A stretch of DNA of 39,746 nucleotides from Nostoc sp. KVJ20 (GTDB lineage: Bacteria; Cyanobacteriota; Cyanobacteriia; Cyanobacteriales; Nostocaceae). Under the pieces are notes generated by a model that saw only the letters and a program-made list of their open reading frames with translations, was not told where the DNA came from and ran no database searches. This document shows positions 1 through 8,488 of the stretch, in pieces. Both the position numbers and the translations under genes were made by a program. Location: the NCBI RefSeq assembly GCF_001712795.1, contig NZ_KV757726.1, forward strand, positions 1 through 39,746, written 5' to 3'. The first letter of the stretch is position 1; the number at the start of each line of letters is the position of its first letter.

Positions 1-50
1 CCTTGAAAGCGCTATCCTTGAACGAGCTAACCTTGAACGAGCTAAACTCG
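1..50. repeat. Left copy of 50-bp terminal direct repeat (circular overlap)
   Basis: Bases 1-50 are identical to bases 39697-39746. The simplest reading is an assembly overlap of a circular molecule of about 39,696 bp. The repeat lies within a 15-bp tandem array, so an overlap caused by the repeat itself cannot be excluded. Confidence 0.8.
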
Positions 51-530
51 GAGGCGCTAACCTTGAACGAGCTAACCTCATAGGTGCTAACCTCACAGGT
101 GCTAACCTCACAGGCGCTAACCTCACAGGCGCTATCCTCAGAGGTGCTATCCTCAGAGGTGCTATCCTCGAAGGCGCTAACCTCAGAGGCGCTAACCTTG
201 AAAGCGCTAACCTCACAGGCGCTAACCTCACAGGCGCTTACCTTGAAAGCGCTTACCTTGAAAGCGCTAACCTTGAAAGCGCTAACCTCACAGGCGCTTA
301 CCTCACAGGCGCTTACCTCACAGGCGCTAACCTTGAAAGCGCTATCCTCAGAGGCACTAACCTCACAAACGCTAACCTCAGAGGCGCTAACCTCACAGGT
401 GCTAACCTTGAAAGCGCTAACCTCACAGACGCTTACCTTGAAAGCGCTAACCTCACAGGTGCTAACCTTGAAAGCGCTAACCTCACAGGCGCTTACCTCA
501 CAGGCGCTAACCTCACAGATGCTAAAGGAC
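1..530 (+). repeat. 15-bp tandem repeat array encoding pentapeptides (left part)
   Basis: Near-identical 15-mers of the form GCTAACCTCACAGGC or GCTAACCTTGAAAGC follow each other without gaps. Together with 39572-39746 they give about 43 units if the ends are joined. Larger blocks are duplicated too: bases 26-79 are identical to 39602-39655 (54 bp), so unit number may vary between isolates or be collapsed in assembly. Confidence 0.9.
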
Positions 531-553
531 TTCCAAAAAAAATATACGAATAG
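1..553 (+). CDS. NACHT-pentapeptide protein, C-terminal part (continues from the right end of the window)
   Basis: The correct frame has codons starting at 2, 5, 8 and so on, and ends at TAG 551-553. It encodes only pentapeptide repeats of A(N/Y/I/K)LXX type such as ANLTG, ANLES, AILRG and AYLTG, about 34 consecutive units, then a short tail DAKGLPKKIYE. It is the continuation of the ORF starting at 37130: joining through the 50-bp terminal overlap keeps the frame and gives 3,120 bp, or 1,039 residues. Pentapeptide repeats fold as a right-handed quadrilateral beta-helix, here probably a binding or sensing surface attached to the NACHT ATPase. The units use very few codon variants (CTC-ACA-GGC, CTT-GAA-AGC, CTC-AGA-GGC), which implies recent tandem expansion. 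The other long open frame over this stretch (84-599) is an out-of-phase shadow. Confidence 0.85.
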   Translation, partial: LESAILERANLERAKLGGANLERANLIGANLTGANLTGANLTGAILRGAILRGAILEGANLRGANLESANLTGANLTGAYLESAYLESANLESANLTGAYLTGAYLTGANLESAILRGTNLTNANLRGANLTGANLESANLTDAYLESANLTGANLESANLTGAYLTGANLTDAKGLPKKIYE

Positions 554-689
554 TAAAAATTATAATCATTATCACGGAAGGGAGAGGATGCCAACATAAG
601 AAAAACCCCAACACCATGACCCCCTGTTGCTAGATAATGGTGTGTGGTATTGGAAAAGTCCATTCTAAATACCGTAGCCGGGGGGAGTT

Positions 690-1700
690 ATGAGCCAAGA
701 TACGGAATCCGTCGAGTTAGTTGTAGTCCAAAAATTGGAAAATGCCCTCAGTGCCAAAATTGAGGCATACTTTGCTGGGGTAATTGACTCTGACCCCGAT
801 GTTTTGGAAGAATTGCTGAAATCCAAGAACAGCGAGGGAACCCGTAAAGCTTACCGCAAAGATATCACCGATTTTTTTACGCGCATGACGGAAGTGCGTC
901 CTAACAGAGATTCTATCTTGGAGTTTTTGCATCTATCAGGTCACAAAGCCACGCTGGTAGTGACTAAATATAGAGCCATACTTGCGGAAGCTGGACTAGC
1001 ACCGAACACAATTAACCGCAGACTAGCTGCAATTAAATCTCTGGTTGCTTTTGGACGAAAATTGGGAGTTTGCAACTATGCTGTGGATGTAGACAGTATC
1101 CCAGTGCAGGCTTACCGCGATACTAGCGGTTGTACAGGCGAGGAATTTTTGAGCGTGATCCGGCAGTGCGATCGCTCCTTCTTGGTGGGTAAGCGGGACT
1201 ATGCTTTGTTGCTGTTACTGTGGGGCAATGCTTTGAGGAGAAACGAGATTAGTACCTTGGACATGAGACATTTTGACGGTTCTAAGGGGACGCTATCAAT
1301 TTTGGGTAAGGGCAAGCAAGTACGATTGACGATGAATCTGCCAAAAGCCACAGTCATGGCGATTACTGACTGGGTGATTGCCCGTGGTGGCGATATGTCC
1401 TCGTCTCGCCCGTTGTTTACTTCGGTTGACTTTCAAAATGCTGGTCACAGGTTAACCGGGGATGGCATCTATAAAATAGTCAAGCGGTTATTTAAACGGG
1501 CTGGTGTTGAAAAGCACATGAGTCCGCATCGTTGCCGCCATAGTGCCATCACAGCTGTACTGGAAAAAACTGATGGCAATGTGCGGAAAGCCCAGAAACT
1601 CAGCAGACACGCTAAATTAAATACGCTCCAGATTTACGACGACAACCGCAATCGCGATCAACTGGAGATGTCTGAATTATTAATGGATGGGTTGGATTGA
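690..1700 (+). CDS. Tyrosine recombinase / XerC-D-like integrase
   Basis: A 336-residue site-specific recombinase. The N-terminal SAM-like core-binding domain spans about residues 45-130 (EGTRKAYRKDITDFF). The catalytic domain carries the expected residues: Arg183 in WGNALRRNEIS, Lys209 in LGKGKQVRL, His280-x-x-Arg283 in SPHRCRHS, His307 in LSRHAKL, and the nucleophile Tyr316 in LQIYDD. All are present, so it should be active. A purine-rich ribosome site GGGGGGAG lies 5 bases before the ATG. On a plasmid the likely job is multimer resolution or integration/excision; no paired core sites were recognised next to it. It follows the NACHT-pentapeptide stop by 136 bp on the same strand. Identification of the family is firm; the specific role is inferred. 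Confidence 0.92.
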   Translation: MSQDTESVELVVVQKLENALSAKIEAYFAGVIDSDPDVLEELLKSKNSEGTRKAYRKDITDFFTRMTEVRPNRDSILEFLHLSGHKATLVVTKYRAILAEAGLAPNTINRRLAAIKSLVAFGRKLGVCNYAVDVDSIPVQAYRDTSGCTGEEFLSVIRQCDRSFLVGKRDYALLLLLWGNALRRNEISTLDMRHFDGSKGTLSILGKGKQVRLTMNLPKATVMAITDWVIARGGDMSSSRPLFTSVDFQNAGHRLTGDGIYKIVKRLFKRAGVEKHMSPHRCRHSAITAVLEKTDGNVRKAQKLSRHAKLNTLQIYDDNRNRDQLEMSELLMDGLD

Positions 1701-1844
1701 AGTGGTTGCCACACCTGTTAGAAGAAGTTTTAAAAGTTGATTATGACGACATTTCTTCAAGCAGTTATTGTCCCTGAGTCGCAGTAAAAGCGATCGCTCA
1801 AGAGGGCGGTAAATCAGACCAAAGCAACCAAAAAAAAATCCTTA

Positions 1845-2591
1845 TTAATCTGGCGCTGGGTCTACTTGCAACGCTAGTGCTTCAGCTTCAAACTTTTCTA
1901 TGCACCGTTTGAACACACCCAACATAAATTCAACACTAAAACCCATTATTGGGGGCGTACCATACACCGAGCTACGGTATGTCGGTCTCTCTGCCCACCC
2001 GTATAACTTAAAGTCATGTGTTCTCTTTCCTGGTCTTCCTTCATGGATGTAGGCATTTCGCATTTCCTTGTAAGCGATTGCACCGTATCGGGACAAAGTT
2101 AACCATTGCTCAAGCTCAGTACGATTTGTTTCAGGGCAATTCGCTAGAGTCTTGTTCATTATCGCACCCAGACTCAAATCCTGCGAAGTGCAGCGAGTTT
2201 GGTATTGTTCAATAAATTCAGGGGTACGACGTTCTCCAATTGTGCTTAAGAATGTAGATACATTCTCAGGCAGTTTCACTCCTTTCTTTTGGTTTATGCA
2301 GGTATCTCCTCGATCCACTTTGCTCCACACGTCTGGTAGTGAAACAAGCTGGAATAACTCACCACCGTAACGTGCTAGAAACGCATCAAAAATAATCCGT
2401 TTACCACTATTGCTGCAATCTTTCTTGCCGATACTCTCTGCCCACAAATTGGAAAGAGCGTCAAGAGAACCCCACAGCAACACGTTGCCTTCGTACCTTT
2501 GTTCGATAAAGTTTAACTTACTGATGAATGCGTGTCGTTGTCTCCAAAAATCAAAAAAAGATGCAATCCGCAATTTTAACTCTTCGTCCAT
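1845..2591 (-). CDS. HEPN-motif protein, possible RNase toxin or defence effector
   Basis: A 248-residue protein with no signal peptide or membrane segment. Near residue 178 it has RNAYIHEG, which fits the R-X4-H signature (Arg178-Asn179...His183) of HEPN domains, a fold common in prokaryotic toxin-antitoxin and defence RNases. The helical context before it (LSRYGAIAYKEMRNAYIHEG) is also HEPN-like. It lies 110 bp downstream of the HigA-type antitoxin on the same strand, so it may be co-transcribed with the toxin-antitoxin pair or be a separate defence gene. No nucleotidyltransferase (MNT) antitoxin partner is next to it, which is unusual for HEPN toxins. The HEPN call rests on the motif alone. 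Confidence 0.6.
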   Translation of the reverse strand: MDEELKLRIASFFDFWRQRHAFISKLNFIEQRYEGNVLLWGSLDALSNLWAESIGKKDCSNSGKRIIFDAFLARYGGELFQLVSLPDVWSKVDRGDTCINQKKGVKLPENVSTFLSTIGERRTPEFIEQYQTRCTSQDLSLGAIMNKTLANCPETNRTELEQWLTLSRYGAIAYKEMRNAYIHEGRPGKRTHDFKLYGWAERPTYRSSVYGTPPIMGFSVEFMLGVFKRCIEKFEAEALALQVDPAPD

Positions 2592-2701
2592 ATTGTCTGC
2601 TACTTAAGCTGCATGATAATTACTACTATTTATGAACAACAGAAATAAAGTGCTATCTCTGAGTTACCGCCGTTTAAATACGGCTGTTAATTGTTGAGCA
2701 A

Positions 2702-3817
2702 TTAGCTTTCTTGTTCATCTAAAGCCCACTCAAATCGCCGCTTTAAGTCATTGCAGTGACTAGGTGGTAAAATTCCATCATGCTGAAGTCTGCCAACTAC
2801 AATCCCCGGTGCAATGCCAATTTCAGCAGCAAACTGCTCAATGCCCACTTTAGTGCGTTGTTGACCTAAAGCTAGAAATCGCTTCAACTCAATAGGGGGG
2901 ATAAGTATGTCCGCAGCGAATTTGTTTGCTTCTTCCTCTTTTTCTAAATCCTCAACAGCAGCAACACCTTTCCCTTCCAGGAAGACATCACGCTTACCAT
3001 GCAGCAGAATATGACCAGATTCATGGAAGAAAGCAAACCATAAATGGTCATCAGTTTTATGCCGCAGGCTGAGTTGAATCAGCGCTTTTTGAGAATTTAA
3101 CCAGCGTGTTGCTCCACAGGCTCTTGTTTTGGGAAGTTCCGGTACAAAAACCACAGCCACACCTGTTTCAGCACACAGTCGCACTAATTCTGGTTGAAAA
3201 ACCTCTGGTGGTTTCATCGTTAGAGCGCGGACTTGTAGCAGTGCCTGCCTGAACTTATTCGCATCATAGGTCGCACAAGGAATCTCAGATGCTTCAATTT
3301 CTCCTTGACGTAGCCAAGCTGCCATTGCCCCAGACTCACTTTGAAAAGCCTGCGATTTCCGAAAATCTACATGAGTCCTACACCATATTCCCTCCCATTG
3401 TTCAGGGGAGGCGACGGCGAAAAAATTTAGCACTTCCCGTAATTGCTCAACCTTGTCCCGATAGGGCTGAATCCATCGAAACTTAATCATGGCTTTTACT
3501 GGGATTTGGTCAAGCCATGTGACTTCTTTTTGCAAGCGATCTTCTTCTTCAATTCGTGCTAAAGCTTCTCGGTATTGTCGTTCAAGGTTGTTCCAAAAAC
3601 TAGCTCTTATACCTAATACACGCTCTAGCTGCAATGCAGTTTCAGGAGTAATAGCTACTTTCCCATTAATGATTTCGTTAATTGTTTTTTTAGGTCTTCC
3701 TGTACGTTCCGCCAGTTCTGCTTGGGACAGACCCCGCTCTTCAAGGATTTCTTGAAGAGTCTCCCCAGGAGGAGAAACGTAATCTGGCGTGTATTGATTT
3801 TGGATTGTATTACTCAT
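2702..3817 (-). CDS. higA: HigA-type antitoxin with XRE helix-turn-helix and ImmA/IrrE-like peptidase domain
   Basis: A 371-residue fusion. Residues about 15-75 are an XRE/HigA helix-turn-helix (PPGETLQEILEERGLSQAELAERTG, then KKTINEIINGK). The C-terminal half is an ImmA/IrrE-type zinc peptidase-like domain with HESGH at 265-269 and downstream EEEANKFAADILIP, the usual third-ligand region. HigA alone is about 100 residues, so this is the long fused form seen in many cyanobacteria. The toxin gene lies upstream and the two ORFs overlap by 8 bp (3810-3817). Expected role: neutralise the toxin, repress the operon promoter, and perhaps sense stress through the peptidase domain. Confidence 0.88.
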   Translation of the reverse strand: MSNTIQNQYTPDYVSPPGETLQEILEERGLSQAELAERTGRPKKTINEIINGKVAITPETALQLERVLGIRASFWNNLERQYREALARIEEEDRLQKEVTWLDQIPVKAMIKFRWIQPYRDKVEQLREVLNFFAVASPEQWEGIWCRTHVDFRKSQAFQSESGAMAAWLRQGEIEASEIPCATYDANKFRQALLQVRALTMKPPEVFQPELVRLCAETGVAVVFVPELPKTRACGATRWLNSQKALIQLSLRHKTDDHLWFAFFHESGHILLHGKRDVFLEGKGVAAVEDLEKEEEANKFAADILIPPIELKRFLALGQQRTKVGIEQFAAEIGIAPGIVVGRLQHDGILPPSHCNDLKRRFEWALDEQES

Positions 3818-4145
3818 GAGTATCCTCCACGCCCAGTATTCTAACGGCAGTTACTTTATTCCAGTCGATGCCACCATCTGGTTTAGTAGGAATTGGCTCA
3901 TCTGCTGGCTCAAATATTAGCCGATATGGATGATCCAAATCTAGCGATAACTGACCTGCTCGGTCTTGAATCAATTCGTGACATCTTCCTGGAAGATTTC
4001 GCATATCTTCAAGTACATTGGCAGCACGTAAATTATCTAGTCGTCTTCGGATGCGTTTTGCTCTATCTGCACCATGATTTTTCTCTAGAAGCCTTTGGTT
4101 ATTGCACTCTTTTTCAAATTTACGATTATTAAATACAATATCCAT
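3810..4145 (-). CDS. higB: RelE/HigB-family toxin
   Basis: A 111-residue basic protein starting MDIVFNNRKFEKECN. It contains the killer-protein pattern of HigB/RelE toxins: a helical pair with RAKRIRRRLDNLRAANVLEDMRNLPG, then the beta-strand segment GQLSLDLDHPYRLIFEPADEP and a final VTAVRILGVEDTHE. These toxins are ribosome-dependent mRNA endonucleases. It is the first gene of the operon and overlaps higA by 8 bp, the toxin-first order typical of higBA. A palindrome at 4170-4186, 25-41 bp upstream of the ATG, is a likely HigA operator. Plasmid addiction is the probable function. Confidence 0.85.
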   Translation of the reverse strand: MDIVFNNRKFEKECNNQRLLEKNHGADRAKRIRRRLDNLRAANVLEDMRNLPGRCHELIQDRAGQLSLDLDHPYRLIFEPADEPIPTKPDGGIDWNKVTAVRILGVEDTHE

Positions 4146-4169
4146 TGTAGCAAACTTCTACTAATATTG

Positions 4170-4186
4170 TTAACCCTTAAGGTTAA
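4170..4186. promoter_or_regulatory. Likely HigA operator
   Basis: TTAACC-CTTAA-GGTTAA is a perfect 6-bp inverted repeat with a 5-bp spacer, directly upstream of the higB start at 4145. Antitoxins of this class repress their own operon through such sites. Role inferred from position. Confidence 0.5.
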
Positions 4187-4521
4187 TAACATTCTAGGCG
4201 CTTGAACCAAAAATGACAGGAATTACCCAAAAATTACCGTAAACCTGCTCACTCATAGTACATTTGTTCTAAATCAGCTTCCTGCTCAAAATTTCAGCCT
4301 TTCAACTGCTATTACCTAATTCCCGATTCGGGAATAAAATCTTAGGCTTATAGCAATTGAAAAATTCGTGTTTGGGATTATCTCATCTAGCTAGTAAAGA
4401 ACAACCGTTTCCACCATTTGCGTTCTCGCTCAACGACAGGGGAAAGATGCTTTAGCCAAAAGGGATAGAAAGTAATACCATGAATGATGGTCACAAGCTA
4501 TACGCCCCGGTTACTTTTTAG
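4187..4521. other. Intergenic region between higB and hsdM promoters
   Basis: No convincing gene. It holds the 17-bp palindrome at 4319-4335 and, on the minus strand at 4387-4494, a 35-codon open frame with GTG start ending in VVERERKWWKRLFFTS, probably a gene remnant. The hsdM promoter must lie here. Confidence 0.5.
4319..4335. promoter_or_regulatory. 17-bp perfect palindrome upstream of hsdM
   Basis: ATTCCCGA-T-TCGGGAAT, perfect 8-bp arms around one base, about 190 bp before the hsdM ATG. It could be an operator controlling the restriction-modification operon or a short hairpin; nothing in the sequence decides between them. Confidence 0.4.
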
Positions 4522-6858
4522 ATGGATTTATCACTGCAAAACAAAAACGTTTCTTTTATTTGGTCAATCGCTGATGATTGTCTGCGGGATGTATATGTGC
4601 GGGGTAAGTACCGGGATGTAATTCTGCCGATGTTTGTCCTGCGGCGGTTGGATTGTTTGTTAGAGGAGACGAAAGATGCAGTGCTGGAAGAGGTGCGGTT
4701 TCAGCGCGAGGAAGCGGGGTTTACGGTGCTTGACTCCATCGGCTTGCGAGAAGCATCAGGCTATGTGTTTTACAATACTTCCGATTGGACATTAAAGAAA
4801 TTGGTCAAGACTGCTTCTAATAATCGCCAAATTTTAGAAGCGAATTTCAAAGCTTACCTAGATGGGTTTAGCGATAACGTTAAAGAAATTATCGATAAAT
4901 TTGAGCTACGCAACCAAATCCGGCGCTTGGTGCAGGCGGATGTGTTGTTGGATGTGCTGGAGAAATTTACCTCACCTTATATCAACCTGAGTCCCCACGA
5001 TACCCTAGACCCGGATGGGCGAAAACTACCAGGACTGAGTAACCTGGGAATGGGTTATGTATTTGAAGAATTAATCCGCAAGTTTAACGAAGAAAATAAC
5101 GAAGAAGCCGGTGAACATTTCACCCCCCGCGAAGTTATTAAATTGATGACTCACCTGTTGTTTATCCCAGTCAAGGATAAACTACCACCAGTAATTACGG
5201 TGTATGACGGGGCTTGCGGTTCGGGCGGAATGCTGACGGAATCCCAGGATTTTATTATCGTTTCAGAAGGGGAAATTAAATCGCAGGCGGCGGTTTATCT
5301 CTATGGTAAGGAAGTAAACGGCGAAACCTACGCGATTTGCAAGTCGGACATGATGATTAAGGGCAATGACCCGGAGAACATCAAGTTTGGTTCGACACTA
5401 GCAACGGATGAATTTAGCAGTCTGCGGTTTGACTTTATGTTGTCAAATCCACCCTATGGGAAGTCGTATAAGTCAGACCAAAAATACATTCTCGATGGTA
5501 AGGATGTTTTAGACGGTCGCTTCGAGGTGTTACTAAAAAATTTTAAAGGTGAATTAGAAGTAGTTCCGGCGATTCCTCGTTCTTCCGATGGGCAATTGCT
5601 GTTTTTGATGGATATGGTCAGCAAGATGAAGCGGCTAGATGAGAGTCCTTTGGGAAGCCGCATTGCTTCAGTTCACAATGGTTCTTCGCTGTTTACCGGG
5701 GATGCAGGAAGCGGGGAAAGTAATATTCGCCGCTACATTATTGAAAATGACTGGTTAGAAGCAATTATCCAGTTGCCGAGTAATTTGTTCTACAACACCG
5801 GGATTACAACATATATTTGGGTTCTGTCTAACAAGAAAGTCCCTCAGCGAAAGGGCAAGGTGCAATTGATTGATGCGTCAGAACTATATCAAAAATTACG
5901 CAAGAATTTGGGAGCGAAGAATTGCGAGTTTGTAACTGAGCATATTGAAAAAATCACCCAGATTTATTTAGAAATGCCGAATCAAGGTATTTCTAAAGTG
6001 TTTGATAACAAAGACTTTGGTTTTTACAAAATTACAGTGGAACGCCCTTTACGACTGGCGGCGCAATTTACACCGGAACGGGTGGCAACGTTGCGTTATG
6101 TGCCTGCGCTACGTGATGTAATGGCATGGGCTTATGAGCAATGGGGTGATGAGATTTATACAAAATTAGAGGTGCATAAAAAGGCGATTGAGGACTATAT
6201 CGAAAGTGAAGAAATTTCTTTATCCCCCAAAGCTAAGAAAGATTTATTATCGCCCAAAACTTGGGAAGCACAATGCAATCTCATGATTGTGGGAGAGCGT
6301 TTAATGGAAGCGGTGGAGGATGAATTATCACTCGATTTTAATGTATTTGTAATTGCTGTTGATACAGCGTCGAAGTTGTTGGATATTAAGCTAACCAACA
6401 GTGAGAAAAATCAGATTTTAAATGCTGTCAGTTGGCGGGATGAGAACGCCGAAAGGGTGGTGAAGAAGGTACACAAGTTAAAAGGTAATCAACTGAGTGA
6501 TTTGTTGACGGAGTTGGGAACCACTGAGCATAACTTACCTGACTATGGTTATTGGACTGGGAAGAAAGCGGGGGAATGGGTAGAATACGAGTCCGATAGT
6601 GAGTTGCGAGATACAGAAAATGTACCGTTGAAAGAACAAATACATGATTACTTTGTGCGGGAAGTGCGTCCCCATGTGACTGATGCGTGGATAGCTTTAG
6701 ATAAAACGCAGATTGGCTATGAAGTTAGTTTTAATAAGTATTTTTATCAGCACAAGCCGTTGAGAACACTGGAGGAAGTAACGGCGGAGATTTTGCAATT
6801 GGAACGTGAGACGGAAGGGTTGTTAAAACGGTTGGTAAGTTTTGGGGAGGTTGAGTAA
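4522..6858 (+). CDS. hsdM: Type I restriction-modification system methyltransferase subunit HsdM
   Basis: A 778-residue N6-adenine DNA methyltransferase. The N-terminal HsdM_N-like helical region (residues about 10-150) leads into EHFTPREVIKLM at 198-209, the AdoMet-binding motif I VYDGACGSGGM at 227-237, and the catalytic motif IV NPPYG at 309-313. The C-terminal region (about 500-778) is longer than in classical HsdM of about 500-550 residues and is rich in charged helices, matching the longer HsdM subfamily. It forms the modification complex with HsdS, whose start overlaps the hsdM stop by one base (TAATG at 6855-6859). All catalytic motifs are intact. Confidence 0.95.
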   Translation: MDLSLQNKNVSFIWSIADDCLRDVYVRGKYRDVILPMFVLRRLDCLLEETKDAVLEEVRFQREEAGFTVLDSIGLREASGYVFYNTSDWTLKKLVKTASNNRQILEANFKAYLDGFSDNVKEIIDKFELRNQIRRLVQADVLLDVLEKFTSPYINLSPHDTLDPDGRKLPGLSNLGMGYVFEELIRKFNEENNEEAGEHFTPREVIKLMTHLLFIPVKDKLPPVITVYDGACGSGGMLTESQDFIIVSEGEIKSQAAVYLYGKEVNGETYAICKSDMMIKGNDPENIKFGSTLATDEFSSLRFDFMLSNPPYGKSYKSDQKYILDGKDVLDGRFEVLLKNFKGELEVVPAIPRSSDGQLLFLMDMVSKMKRLDESPLGSRIASVHNGSSLFTGDAGSGESNIRRYIIENDWLEAIIQLPSNLFYNTGITTYIWVLSNKKVPQRKGKVQLIDASELYQKLRKNLGAKNCEFVTEHIEKITQIYLEMPNQGISKVFDNKDFGFYKITVERPLRLAAQFTPERVATLRYVPALRDVMAWAYEQWGDEIYTKLEVHKKAIEDYIESEEISLSPKAKKDLLSPKTWEAQCNLMIVGERLMEAVEDELSLDFNVFVIAVDTASKLLDIKLTNSEKNQILNAVSWRDENAERVVKKVHKLKGNQLSDLLTELGTTEHNLPDYGYWTGKKAGEWVEYESDSELRDTENVPLKEQIHDYFVREVRPHVTDAWIALDKTQIGYEVSFNKYFYQHKPLRTLEEVTAEILQLERETEGLLKRLVSFGEVE

Positions 6859-8210
6859 TGGCTTTCCCAAAGTATGAGAGTTATAAGGATAGCGGTGAGG
6901 ATTGGTTAGGAGAAGTTCCAGAACATTGGGAAGTCAAATCGTTAAGCTCAATACTTATAAATAGAAATGAAAAAAATGAGCCAGTAAAAACAAAAGACAT
7001 ATTATCACTTTCCATAGCAAGTGGAGTCACTCCCTATTCCGACGAAAATAGAGGAGGTAATAAAGCAAAGAATGATCTAACAGCTTACAAACTGGCTTAC
7101 CCAGGAGATATTGTACTAAACAGCATGAATGTGGTTGTAGGTGCTGTTGGCTTATCAAAGTATTTCGGAGCAATCAGTCCTGTCTACTATGCTCTATATC
7201 TTAGAAACAAAGAAAAAACGAGTATTGATTTTTATAGTTATATTTTTAGTAATAGTACTTTTCAAAAATATTTATTCCAATATGGAAAGGGGATTTTAGT
7301 AAAAAAAAGTGATTCGGGAAAACTTAATACAATCCGGATGAAAATTTCGATGCAGGATCTTAAGAAAGTACCTTTACCTTTGCCCCCGATCACGGAACAA
7401 AAGCGGATTGTTGAATTTCTCGATCACAAAACCTCCGAAATCGATGAAGCGATCGCCAAAAAACAGCGTCTTATCAAACTACTGCAAGAGCAAAAAGCTA
7501 TTCTCATCAATCAAGCTGTCACCAAAGGGTTAAACCCTAAAGCAACCATGCGGGATAGTGGGGTTGAGTGGGTTGGGGAGATTCCTGAGCATTGGGAAGT
7601 GGCTAGACTAAAAACTTTAATGAAAAAAATGGATCAAGGTTGGTCTCCACAATGTTTTAATTATCCAGCAGATGATAATCAGTGGGGTGTTTTAAAAGTT
7701 GGTTGTGTTAATGGCTATCAGTTTAATTCAACAGAGAACAAAGTTCTGCCACCAAATCTAAAGCCCATTTCAGAACTAGAAATAAAGCACAAAGATATTC
7801 TTATTAGTCGTGCCAATACTATTGAGCTAGTAGGGAGTGCTGCTTGCATTTTAGAACCAAGAAAAAAATTATTAATTTCTGATAAGTTATTTCGTGTCTT
7901 GGCTGATGAAGAGAAGGTAATGCCAGAATTTCTTGTATTATTACTTCAAGTTAGAACGGCGCGAATGCAAATAGAAATAGGAGCTAATGGTGCAAGTTTT
8001 TCTATGCAAAATATTGGTCGGGATGTAATTAGAAATATCTGGTCAGCTATTCCCCCAGTTTGTGAACAAAAAGAAATATTAAATCTTGTTCTTGCTATAA
8101 ATGACCAATCTAGAAGAATGACAGCAGCAATATTAAAAGAGATAGAAGTGATGACTGAATTTAAATATACTTTAATAGCTAACATAGTAACAGGGAAAAT
8201 TTTAATTTAA
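6858..8210 (+). CDS. hsdS: Type I restriction-modification specificity subunit HsdS
   Basis: A 450-residue DNA-recognition subunit with the usual duplicated layout. Each half opens with a near-identical box: DSGEDWLGEVPEHWEVKSL (residue 11 on) and DSGVEWVGEIPEHWEVARL (residue 233 on). The first half ends in the central conserved helical spacer PITEQKRIVEFLDHKTSEID followed by AIAKKQRLIKLLQEQKAIL (about 176-222). The two target-recognition domains between these boxes differ from each other, so the target should be bipartite and asymmetric. DNA coding the recognition domains is clearly more AT-rich than the spacers, as expected for exchangeable TRDs. Translationally coupled to hsdM. Confidence 0.94.
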   Translation: MAFPKYESYKDSGEDWLGEVPEHWEVKSLSSILINRNEKNEPVKTKDILSLSIASGVTPYSDENRGGNKAKNDLTAYKLAYPGDIVLNSMNVVVGAVGLSKYFGAISPVYYALYLRNKEKTSIDFYSYIFSNSTFQKYLFQYGKGILVKKSDSGKLNTIRMKISMQDLKKVPLPLPPITEQKRIVEFLDHKTSEIDEAIAKKQRLIKLLQEQKAILINQAVTKGLNPKATMRDSGVEWVGEIPEHWEVARLKTLMKKMDQGWSPQCFNYPADDNQWGVLKVGCVNGYQFNSTENKVLPPNLKPISELEIKHKDILISRANTIELVGSAACILEPRKKLLISDKLFRVLADEEKVMPEFLVLLLQVRTARMQIEIGANGASFSMQNIGRDVIRNIWSAIPPVCEQKEILNLVLAINDQSRRMTAAILKEIEVMTEFKYTLIANIVTGKILI

Positions 8211-8316
8211 GTTTTAACTTTTATATTCAATAAAAGGGACTAGCTATTACTAAGATAACTTTGAGATATTAACCGTGAACTAGCCCCACAGAAATCAAAC
8301 TAACCCATTTGTCTAA

Positions 8317-8418
8317 ATTGTTGATAACCTTTTGGCAGCAGGTATCCCCAAAGCCGATATTATTTTAGGCTTCCATCACCCTAGTAAACGCGCACTCACT
8401 GAATTTGCGATCGCTTAG
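8317..8418 (+). pseudogene. xisI: xisI remnant (C-terminal fragment)
   Basis: In the hsdS-hsdR gap the frame starting after a TAA at 8314-8316 reads IVDNLLAAGIPKADIILGFHH and then PSKRALTEFAIA before TAG 8416-8418. This matches the conserved end of XisI, the fdxN-element excision controlling factor family of heterocyst-forming cyanobacteria, from memory of that family's typical ending (AAG(I/V)PK.DI(I/V)LGFH.P......EFAVA). No start or N-terminal part remains, and no xisH is present. It is a scar of an earlier xisHI insertion. Confidence 0.7.
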
Positions 8419-8488
8419 ATACATAGCACACTCGGCTACAAAGAATTATCATAGGAAAAATACTCGTATAAAATATAACGGATTTCCT

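Noticed and set aside
1..530. Short regular repeats suggesting a CRISPR array
   Set aside because: Period is 15 bp with no spacers, and the array is translated as pentapeptides; no cas genes are present.
84..599. 171-codon open frame reading LTSQALTSQ repeats
   Set aside because: It is out of phase with the pentapeptide frame (A-N-L-T-G units, codons starting at position 2) that continues the NACHT protein; the 15-bp period keeps several frames open.
600..689. Hairpin ACACCAT...ATGGTGT after the NACHT stop
   Set aside because: 7-bp arms at 611-617 and 637-643 but no T run follows; too weak to call a terminator.
4387..4494. 35-codon minus-strand frame ending VVERERKWWKRLFFTS
   Set aside because: Looks protein-like but has a GTG start right after a stop and no ribosome site; kept only as a possible gene remnant.
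8405..8488. Upstream TTG start for hsdR
   Set aside because: The added 28 residues do not look like HsdR and overlap the xisI remnant; ATG 8489 begins a typical HsdR N-terminus.
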